Shown in pieces: positions 35,925 to 42,779 of a DNA stretch of 64,000 nucleotides. The number at the start of each line of letters is the position of its first letter. Position 1 is the stretch's first letter. Where the stretch lies: assembly GCA_016125075.1 (NCBI GenBank), contig WGMO01000026.1, positions 106,145-170,144 on the forward strand, written 5' to 3'. The notes below the pieces were generated by a model. The model saw only the letters and a list, made by a program, of their open reading frames with translations, did no database searches and was not told the origin of the DNA. This stretch comes from Terrimonas sp. (lineage in GTDB: Bacteria; Bacteroidota; Bacteroidia; Chitinophagales; Chitinophagaceae). Made by a program: the position numbers and the translations under genes.

Positions 35925-36884
35925 CTATTTTACGGGGTAGAAAATTCTTGTCACCCATTTGGCGGTATCAGTAACCTCCAGCCGGTTTGTGACCAGTGAC
36001 TGGAAGGGAATGGCCATGGCAACCCGCTGGTGATCATCAGCATAATTTTTTATTTTCTGTAAAGCATCATTCACTGTGGCCGGTCCGCCTGTCACATCGG
36101 CCACCAGGATCTTTCCGCCCCCCATCATCCATTTATACGCTATATTGCCGGAAGGGCTTACTCTTTTATTGACCGGGATGGCCACCCTCGTGAGGAAATG
36201 GATACTGTCGGTGGTAGAGATATTGAGCATGGGGATGCCGGTCACTTGTGCAGACTCTCTATCGATATGTGCTTTGACCTCATCCAGCAGCCCATAGATA
36301 AATTGATTCGTAGGGTAGTTAGTGACGGTAGCAAAATTATACGCGAGGAGGGAGTCGGTCACTAAGTCCTCGTGGATCCTGTAACCATATACATTTTCTG
36401 TTTTTGAAAAATAGGCATGTATTTCCGCTAAGATCTTTGCGAAGTCATTGTCCAGTTTTTTTGACTGGCGGAACAGCGCTACTCTTTTTACAGGATTGTA
36501 AGAAGTTACAGAAGATTTGGCCCATTCCATTTTTACGGAGTCAGGATTTAACGGAAACAGGTTCAGGGAAGTTTTGGCACTGAAATCGCCCGAACTGTCA
36601 CGGACGTCGATTAAGAAGGAGGAAATTTTTTTTTCGGTAATGGAATATTCAAATCCATGGTAGAAGAAACGGGGCTTTATACCATTTGCTGTTTCCAGTA
36701 CTGTTCCCGGCCACCATTTTCCCCATTGGGTTTCTTGTACCAATGAACGGAAAAGCCCCTGTTGATTGACACGGACGTCGGTGTCACGGCTGGTGGTGAC
36801 AATATTCGGAATCAATAAATAAATGAAGATGAAAGCTAATATAACAATGGAAAAAATGCCGAGTACGGGTAAACTTTTTTTCAT
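35925..36884 (-). CDS. Membrane-anchored protein with SRPBCC-like and GyrI/effector-binding-like domains
   Basis: 319 aa from the ATG at 36884; an in-frame extension upstream lacks any recognisable sequence. One N-terminal membrane helix (VLGIFSIVILAFIFIYLLI, residues 7-25). Residues about 35-165 resemble an SRPBCC/polyketide-cyclase fold (VQETQWGKWWPG, DSVKMEWAKSS). Residues about 170-318 resemble a GyrI/AraC effector-binding domain (TVTNYPTNQFIYGLLDEVKAHID, GIPMLNISTTD, VAIPVNKRVSP). The combination is seen in Bacteroidota proteins that probably bind small hydrophobic or amphipathic ligands; no activity can be assigned. It is divergent from the GH65 gene. Confidence 0.6.
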   Translation of the reverse strand: MKKSLPVLGIFSIVILAFIFIYLLIPNIVTTSRDTDVRVNQQGLFRSLVQETQWGKWWPGTVLETANGIKPRFFYHGFEYSITEKKISSFLIDVRDSSGDFSAKTSLNLFPLNPDSVKMEWAKSSVTSYNPVKRVALFRQSKKLDNDFAKILAEIHAYFSKTENVYGYRIHEDLVTDSLLAYNFATVTNYPTNQFIYGLLDEVKAHIDRESAQVTGIPMLNISTTDSIHFLTRVAIPVNKRVSPSGNIAYKWMMGGGKILVADVTGGPATVNDALQKIKNYADDHQRVAMAIPFQSLVTNRLEVTDTAKWVTRIFYPVK

Positions 36885-36969
36885 AGCACTAAAAAAATTT
36901 ATGCAATCAGGATGAATATTCGCAAATAGCTTTAAATTGAAAGACAAATTTATCAAACAATTGCCTGAC

Positions 36970-38997
36970 ATGAAACGCTTCTTTTTACTTTCTCTTTTAT
37001 CCATGATGCTGCTGGCCGTCAGGCCACAGGACCCCTGGAAGATCCAGGCATCGGTCACCCCCGGTATGGAGTATTATGGCATTACAGTGGCCAATGGCAT
37101 GCTTGGTATTGTTTCTTCTCCGGAACCCCTGAAAGTAAAAGATGTAGTGCTGGCAGGTGCTTATGATCTGTATGGTCGGGGCAGGGTTAGTAATTTCCTC
37201 CGGAGTTTCAACCTGCTGAACATGACCATGGATATCGATGGAAAAAGAGTGGATGCGCAATCAGTCAGCCATATGACCCAGGAATTGGATATGCGAAAAG
37301 CTGGTTTTACTTCCAGTTTTGACGTGGGGGACAAGGCTTCTGTGACCTGCACTTATTATTCTTTGCGGCAATTGCCCTATACGGTGCTAATGGATGTGTC
37401 CATCACGGCAAAAAAAGATATCACACTGGGGGCCGCCAGTGTGATGGAAGCCCCTGACGCCTTAAAGGATGTTCAGAATTATTATAACGAAATTGACCGG
37501 CCGCATGTGGTGATCAGCCTGCTCACTTCCACAGCAAAAAGTCCTACAGGGAAATTGCTCATGTGCGCTTCCAACACTTTTTTATTTTCGGAGGAACATG
37601 GCAGTGAGCCAAGGGTGATCCATGAAATGTGGGACAATAACATGCACCTGATGAAATTCGGGAAGAAGATCAGGAAAGGAGAGACCTACCGGTTTTCCAT
37701 CGCCGGATCATCCATCACTTCGGCACACCATAACGATCCGTTGAATGAGGCTGAGCGCCTGACGATTTATGCAAAGCTGGAAGGTCGCGACCGTTTACTG
37801 ATGTTTCATCAGAAGGCATGGGATGCATTATGGCAAAGCGATATCACGATCGAAGGGGATGCCCAGGCACAGCAGGATGTTCACAGCATGTTGTATCATT
37901 TGTATTCTTTTGTCCGGGAAGGAACGGCATTGTCGCCCTCTCCTATGGGGCTGAGCGGACTGGGGTATAACGGTCATGTTTTCTGGGATACGGAGCTTTG
38001 GATGTACCCGGCCGTGCTGGTGATGCACCCGGAACTGGCCAGGAGCATGATAGAATATCGCTTTGAACGGCTGGAGGCTGCCAAACGCAATGCATTTTCG
38101 AAAGGGTTCAAAGGCGCCATGTTTCCCTGGGAAAGTGCGGAGACCGGTGTTGAAGAAACACCGGTATGGGCATTAAGCGGACCTTTTGAACATCATATTA
38201 CGGCGGATGTGGCTATTGCTGCCTGGAACTATTACTGTGTTACACAGGATCAGCAATGGTTAAGGGAAAAAGGATGGCCCATCCTTTCCGCTACTGCAGA
38301 TTTTTGGTCCAGCAGGGTGGAAAGAAATGGCCCCGGTCATTTTGATATCAAGAATGTGGTTGCAGCAGATGAATGGGCCGAGAATGTAGATAATAATGCA
38401 TTCACCAATGCTGCTGCAAAAGCGAATCTTCAATATGCCACTGCCGCAGCAAAAATTTTGGGGTTGGTGCCGGATCCTGATTGGATGCTGGTCTCCAACA
38501 ACATTCCCATCCTGAAAATGGATAACGGGGTGACCAGAGAACATGCCGCTTATGCAGGAGAAGGTATCAAACAGGCAGATGTCAACCTGTTGGCCTATCC
38601 ATTGCACGAGATCACGGATCCGCAACAGATATTAAAAGACCTTGAATATTATGGACAAAGGGTTCCGAATGAAGGTACTCCTGCGATGACACAGGCTGTG
38701 TTTACCACCCTATATGCACGTTTGGGTAAGGCGGATAAAGCATACGATTGGTTCAAGGATGCATATATACCCAATCTGAACCCTCCATTTAGGGTTGTTG
38801 CAGAAACCAAGGGTGGTACAAACCCCTACTTTGCAACCGGTGCCGGTGGTATCCTGCAAAGTGTGATCATGGGTTTTGGCGGTATTGAAATTACACCCGG
38901 TGGGATCATTCAGGTGAGATCAAAATTGCCTTCAAACTGGAAGAGACTGGTAATCAAAGGTGTTGGAGTTGAAAAAAAGACATTCTCTGTCAATTAA
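36970..38997 (+). CDS. Secreted GH65 glycoside hydrolase, kojibiose-hydrolase-like
   Basis: 675 aa with signal peptide MKRFFLLSLLSMMLLAVRPQ and no lipobox, so periplasmic or extracellular. N-terminal beta-sandwich about 21-270, then the (alpha/alpha)6 barrel with GH65 motifs (GLGYNGHVFWDTELWM, residues 330-344; MFPWESAETG; GHFDIKNVVAADEWAENVDNN). The general acid is Glu468 in DEWAENVDNN. A second Glu, 612 in VVAETKGGTNPY, sits 144 residues later, the spacing I recall for the acid and base of the Flavobacterium alpha-1,2-glucosidase FjGH65A (Glu472/Glu616). That second Glu marks hydrolases rather than phosphorylases. Kojibiose (or nigerose/trehalose-type) hydrolysis is therefore predicted. A TTCGCAA sequence lies 45 nt upstream. 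Confidence 0.88.
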   Translation: MKRFFLLSLLSMMLLAVRPQDPWKIQASVTPGMEYYGITVANGMLGIVSSPEPLKVKDVVLAGAYDLYGRGRVSNFLRSFNLLNMTMDIDGKRVDAQSVSHMTQELDMRKAGFTSSFDVGDKASVTCTYYSLRQLPYTVLMDVSITAKKDITLGAASVMEAPDALKDVQNYYNEIDRPHVVISLLTSTAKSPTGKLLMCASNTFLFSEEHGSEPRVIHEMWDNNMHLMKFGKKIRKGETYRFSIAGSSITSAHHNDPLNEAERLTIYAKLEGRDRLLMFHQKAWDALWQSDITIEGDAQAQQDVHSMLYHLYSFVREGTALSPSPMGLSGLGYNGHVFWDTELWMYPAVLVMHPELARSMIEYRFERLEAAKRNAFSKGFKGAMFPWESAETGVEETPVWALSGPFEHHITADVAIAAWNYYCVTQDQQWLREKGWPILSATADFWSSRVERNGPGHFDIKNVVAADEWAENVDNNAFTNAAAKANLQYATAAAKILGLVPDPDWMLVSNNIPILKMDNGVTREHAAYAGEGIKQADVNLLAYPLHEITDPQQILKDLEYYGQRVPNEGTPAMTQAVFTTLYARLGKADKAYDWFKDAYIPNLNPPFRVVAETKGGTNPYFATGAGGILQSVIMGFGGIEITPGGIIQVRSKLPSNWKRLVIKGVGVEKKTFSVN

Positions 38998-39000
38998 ATC

Positions 39001-39032
39001 TTTGACAGATTGACAAAAAAATCTGTAATTTG
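39001..39032 (+). promoter_or_regulatory. Promoter-like elements and inverted repeat before the small anchored protein
   Basis: TTTG (39001-39004), 21 nt, then TAATTTG (39026-39032) resembles the -33/-7 pair with one base missing. Between them ACAGATT (39005-39011) and AATCTGT (39020-39026) form a 7-bp dyad, which could be an operator or a weak hairpin ending the GH65 transcript. Confidence 0.4.
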
Positions 39033-39050
39033 TAGACTGCTTTGCTGATA

Positions 39051-39602
39051 TTGAAAAAAATTGTTGCCATATTGTTTGTCTCTGTGCTGTGCTTCAACTG
39101 GTTAGGCTACCGGTATGTTTTTGATTACCTCGAAAAAAAGCATAACCAGCAACTGGAAGCCCGTCTTGATAAGGACAATTACAATGAAAATGAATTGATA
39201 TCGATCAAGACTGCATTTCCAATTCCTTATTTTGTCAACTCTAATAAATTTGAACGCTGGAACGGTGAGATTGAGATCAACGGGGTACTCTATAAATATG
39301 TGAAAAGAAGGTTTTACAACGACTCCATAGAATTGCTGTGTATACCCAACCCCACCGCTACGGCCATCAAGACCGCCAGGCATGATTTTTTTCGTTTTGC
39401 CAACGATCTCCAGACCAATAACCAGCATAATAAACAGGAATCACTTCCCATATTCAAGAACCTCTTAAGTGAATTTTGCCAACCCGTTCCGGATTGGGAT
39501 TTCAGCCGGATGGAAACCAAAAGGCAATATTGGAACCGTTATCTTTTCTTCATACCTGAAGTACATCCCGAAAGCAAGGGTCAGCCACCGGAATTCGTTT
39601 AG
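39051..39602 (+). CDS. Small membrane-anchored protein of unknown function, TTG start
   Basis: 183 aa. No ATG exists between the upstream stop (39033) and the conserved sequence; TTG at 39051 (MKKIVAILFVSVLCFNWLGYR) or TTG at 39042 must serve as start. One N-terminal hydrophobic segment, then a charged extracytoplasmic domain with a beta-rich core (EIEINGVLYKYVKRRFYNDSI, ELLCIPNP) and a Pro-rich end (HPESKGQPPEFV). It resembles, from memory, short proteins encoded beside TonB receptors in Chitinophagaceae, but I know no function. It is the first gene of the haloperoxidase cluster, 88 nt before the next ORF. Confidence 0.65.
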   Translation: MKKIVAILFVSVLCFNWLGYRYVFDYLEKKHNQQLEARLDKDNYNENELISIKTAFPIPYFVNSNKFERWNGEIEINGVLYKYVKRRFYNDSIELLCIPNPTATAIKTARHDFFRFANDLQTNNQHNKQESLPIFKNLLSEFCQPVPDWDFSRMETKRQYWNRYLFFIPEVHPESKGQPPEFV

Positions 39603-39690
39603 TCATATTCCATTATCTATCTCATAAAGGACAGGTGTTTCTTGCATCTGTTTCATCTGTTATTTCATTACATTTTAAAAATCATCAGGG

Positions 39691-41019
39691 ATGAAAAGTA
39701 TTATTGTATATATCTCTTTCAGTGTATTTATTTTTTCATGCAATACGAAAAGTGACTATAAGGAAAAAATACATGACCCGATTTTATTTTCCAATACGGT
39801 TCATGAATTGAACAAGGTGGTGATGGGCAACAACTTTTCTCCGATTGTTGCTTCCCGGAATTACCTCTATGCCAGTATTGCTGCTTATGAGGCCATTGCG
39901 GCAGGTTACCCCGACCAGTATTATTCTCTCGCGGGCCAGCTGCATGGTTTAGACAAAGTGCCACAGCCTGAAAAGGGTAAGGATATCGACTTCGAGCTGG
40001 CGGCATTACTGAGTTATTGCAAACTCGGGGAATCTGTTACTTTTCCCGCAGGGAGTATGAGCGAATATGTTGACAGTATCAAGGAAATGGCAAAGGACCA
40101 TGGCATGCCGTCTTCGATGTATAAAAATACACTGCAATACGCTGATGCGTTGTCCGAAGCGATACTGGCCTGGAGCAAGAAAGATAAGTACGCTGAAACA
40201 AGAAGCTATCCCAAGTACAATGTAATGAATGATGTTCCGGGGCGCTGGGTGCCCACTCCCCCTGCCTATACAGAGGCGATGGAACCCAATTGGCGGGAAA
40301 TCAGGCCGCTGGTGATCGACAGTGCCAACCAGTTTGTGCCGCCACCCCCGCCTGCTTTTAATATAACAGATAAGAACAGTAAGTATTATTATGAATTGAT
40401 GCTGATTAAAAACGCCGTTGACAGTTTAACAGACGAGCAGAAACACATTGCAAACTTCTGGGATGATAACCCCTTTAAGTTAAATGTTTCCGGTCACGTG
40501 ATGTTTGGCACCAAGAAGTTTTCACCGCCCGGACACTGGATGAGTATTGTCGGTATTGCCGCCAAAAAGGCGAATGCCGATTTTGCAAAGACCGTCTATG
40601 CTTATGCACTGACCGCTATTGCACAATTCGACTCATTCATTCATTGCTGGGATGAAAAATACAGGAGCAATTATGTCAGGCCTGAAACCGTGATCAACAA
40701 GTATTTCGACCCTGAATGGCATCCATTGCTTCAAACACCGCCCTTCCCGGAATATACCTGCGGCCATTCAACCGTATCGGCTTCGAATGCTGAGGCATTG
40801 ACCCACGTGTTTGGAGACAACTTTGCCTATACGGATACCTCGGAACTGGAATTCGGTATTGACAGCCGTTCCTACAAATCATTCCGCGATGCTGCCGTTG
40901 AGAACAACTGGGCGAGGTTTTACGGTGGGATACATTTCCATAATTCCTGTATCGTCAGTACGGAATACGGGCGTAAAGTGGGGGATTATATAATCGACCA
41001 TTTAAAGATGAAAAAATAA
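39691..41019 (+). CDS. Vanadium-dependent haloperoxidase/PAP2-fold lipoprotein
   Basis: 442 aa. MKSIIVYISFSVFIFSC gives a probable lipobox at Cys17. An alpha-helical bundle follows with the vanadate/phosphate site in canonical spacing: Lys323 and Arg330 (KYRSNYVRPE), the CGH motif at 357-359 (PEYTCGHSTVSASNAEAL), Arg409 and His415 (RFYGGIHFH). The usual motif is SGH; here the Ser is Cys. Family members oxidise iodide or bromide with H2O2, while PAP2 relatives hydrolyse phosphomonoesters; which applies is open. Length fits bacterial vanadium haloperoxidases. Being a lipoprotein it acts outside the cytoplasm. It is followed after 25 nt by an outer-membrane barrel gene. Confidence 0.85.
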   Translation: MKSIIVYISFSVFIFSCNTKSDYKEKIHDPILFSNTVHELNKVVMGNNFSPIVASRNYLYASIAAYEAIAAGYPDQYYSLAGQLHGLDKVPQPEKGKDIDFELAALLSYCKLGESVTFPAGSMSEYVDSIKEMAKDHGMPSSMYKNTLQYADALSEAILAWSKKDKYAETRSYPKYNVMNDVPGRWVPTPPAYTEAMEPNWREIRPLVIDSANQFVPPPPPAFNITDKNSKYYYELMLIKNAVDSLTDEQKHIANFWDDNPFKLNVSGHVMFGTKKFSPPGHWMSIVGIAAKKANADFAKTVYAYALTAIAQFDSFIHCWDEKYRSNYVRPETVINKYFDPEWHPLLQTPPFPEYTCGHSTVSASNAEALTHVFGDNFAYTDTSELEFGIDSRSYKSFRDAAVENNWARFYGGIHFHNSCIVSTEYGRKVGDYIIDHLKMKK

Positions 41020-41044
41020 ATTCAATTTTATTAAAACGAGTTTT

Positions 41045-42154
41045 ATGAAACGCAAACCAACAGCTTTTTTATCTATTATATTTTTTGTTTTACTCATTGC
41101 AGGCAAGACAAATGCACAGGGATGTATTGCGGTGAGAAGCACCGGTGGTGTCTGTATGTTACAGCATCACGACAGCCTTCAGTCAGCAAAAGGCTGGCAG
41201 CTAACTTCCGCCTCCCGGTATTTCAGGTCCTATAAACACTTCAGGGGTACTCATGAAGAGAAGAACAGGGTGGAAGAAAACTCTGAGGTGATCAATAAAC
41301 AATTTTCACTGGACCTGTCACTGGTCAGAACCTTTAACAGCCGCTGGTCATTAGGATTTAATATTCCCATCCTCTCCAATTCAAGGTCATCCAAATATGA
41401 ACATTACGGGAATAACAGTACCGACCCGGCAGCCAGGCATGAAACACATTCATTTGGCATCGGCGATATCCGGGTAGCCGGTTATTACTGGTTACTGGAT
41501 CCCGCCAGGGCGCATAAAGGTAATGTGCAGGCAGGGCTGGGATTAAAGCTACCCACCGGTGATTACCAGGTGATGGACCATTTCTATAAAAGTGATGGTT
41601 CCATTTTACTGGGGCCCGTTGACCAGTCCATCCAGTTGGGTGATGGCGGAACCGGGTTTACTGCCGAATTGAATGGGTTCTACAATCTGACCATGACCAC
41701 CGGGCTTTACGGAAATTTTTATTACCTCGTCAATCCCAGGGACCATAATGGTGTATCAACCGCCAGGGGTGGCACTGCCAGCACGAGCTCCCTCCAAAAC
41801 GGAAGCGATGTGATGAGTGTGCCGGATCAGTACCTCTTGAGGGCGGGTGCGAATTTTACCTTCCATAAACTGACGGCTTCTGTGGGTGCCAGGATGGAAT
41901 GTATACCCGTTCATGATCTGATCGGTGAGAGCAATGGTTTCAGGAGACCTGGTTATATCATTTCTGCTGAACCGGGCATCTCCTACCAGTTTAACAGGCT
42001 GTCTGCATTTGTTTCAGTACCTGTTGCAATTGAAAGAAACAGGACACAGAGTGTACCGGACAAGATCAGGACCGCACAGACGGGTAATTTCACCCAGGGG
42101 GATGCTGCCTTTGCAGATTACCTGGTGAATGTGGGTTTCAATATCAGGTTCTGA
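41045..42154 (+). CDS. Outer-membrane beta-barrel protein with N-terminal Cys pair
   Basis: 369 aa. Signal peptide (MKRKPTAFLSIIFFVLLIAGKTNAQ), then GCIAVRSTGGVC, a pair of cysteines 11 apart immediately after cleavage that could form a disulfide or a metal site. The rest shows alternating amphipathic strands and Gly/Tyr-rich turns (SLGFNIPILSNSR, QAGLGLKLPTGDYQV, GLYGNFYYLVNPRD), ending VNVGFNIRF with the C-terminal Phe typical of outer-membrane barrels. Probably a channel or structural barrel; it resembles proteins loosely annotated as phenol-degradation MetA-type barrels. Substrate unknown. It sits between the haloperoxidase and DoxX-like genes, 45 nt from the latter. Confidence 0.72.
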   Translation: MKRKPTAFLSIIFFVLLIAGKTNAQGCIAVRSTGGVCMLQHHDSLQSAKGWQLTSASRYFRSYKHFRGTHEEKNRVEENSEVINKQFSLDLSLVRTFNSRWSLGFNIPILSNSRSSKYEHYGNNSTDPAARHETHSFGIGDIRVAGYYWLLDPARAHKGNVQAGLGLKLPTGDYQVMDHFYKSDGSILLGPVDQSIQLGDGGTGFTAELNGFYNLTMTTGLYGNFYYLVNPRDHNGVSTARGGTASTSSLQNGSDVMSVPDQYLLRAGANFTFHKLTASVGARMECIPVHDLIGESNGFRRPGYIISAEPGISYQFNRLSAFVSVPVAIERNRTQSVPDKIRTAQTGNFTQGDAAFADYLVNVGFNIRF

Positions 42155-42199
42155 CCGTTATAGTCTGTGTTTGTATTCATTGACAAAACAGATTGATTT

Positions 42200-42682
42200 A
42201 TGCAAAAGACATTTTTAATTAAAAAAGGAGTTTCTCCATTTCTCATACAGAAGATCACGCTATCGCAGCTCATTATCTGGTTTAACAGGATTGCCCTGGC
42301 TACCGTTTTCTGCTGGTTTGGATTTTTAAAGGTCATTCGCTATTCCCCGGCAGAGGAACTGGTAGCCCATTTGCACCGGGTGACCCTTGTGCATGTCATA
42401 CCGATAGAGCAGTTCTTGTTGATGCTGGGCTTATTTGAATGTCTGGTCGGCGTTTTATGGCTGATTCCCAAAGCCACCAGGTTAGCATTCTGCCTGTTCA
42501 TGTTGCAGATGATCACCACTTTCTTCCCCTTGATCTTTTTAAAGGGAGAGACCTGGCAAAATTCATTTGCATTGACCCTTACCGGGCAGTATATCATCAA
42601 GAATTTTGTTTTGGTGGCCAGCGCTTTGACCGTGCTGGGCAGCCGGTTCCCCAAAAAAACATGGGGGCTTCAGAACGCTTGA
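42200..42682 (+). CDS. DoxX/YkgB-like four-helix inner-membrane protein
   Basis: 160 aa. Four hydrophobic helices at about 22-42 (LIIWFNRIALATVFCWFGFLK), 66-88 (IPIEQFLLMLGLFECLVGVLW), 95-115 and 130-148 (GQYIIKNFVLVASALTVLG). WFGFLK in helix 1 and the GQYIIKNFVL motif in helix 4 match DoxX/DUF417-type proteins, which in several contexts serve in thiol/quinone redox. The function here is not established; the haloperoxidase and disulfide-like barrel next door make a redox role attractive but unproven. Confidence 0.68.
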   Translation: MQKTFLIKKGVSPFLIQKITLSQLIIWFNRIALATVFCWFGFLKVIRYSPAEELVAHLHRVTLVHVIPIEQFLLMLGLFECLVGVLWLIPKATRLAFCLFMLQMITTFFPLIFLKGETWQNSFALTLTGQYIIKNFVLVASALTVLGSRFPKKTWGLQNA

Positions 42683-42697
42683 TAAAGATCATATTTA

Positions 42698-42732
42698 CTG
42701 TTACCCGCGTGTGCAAAACACGCGGGTAACAG
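42698..42732. repeat. 15-bp perfect inverted repeat (hairpin)
   Basis: CTGTTACCCGCGTGT (42698-42712) and its exact complement (42718-42732) around GCAAA. GC-rich and very stable, but not followed by a T-run on either strand, so a standard terminator is not clear. It separates the DoxX-like and TonB receptor genes. Confidence 0.85.
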
Positions 42733-42779
42733 CTATTGTATTTATTCATTCCTGAATGGGAACATAAAAAGAAATTATT

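Noticed and set aside
36937..36969. Upstream TTG start for the GH65 gene
   Set aside because: The ATG at 36970 begins a clean signal peptide; the extra 11 residues would precede it without benefit.
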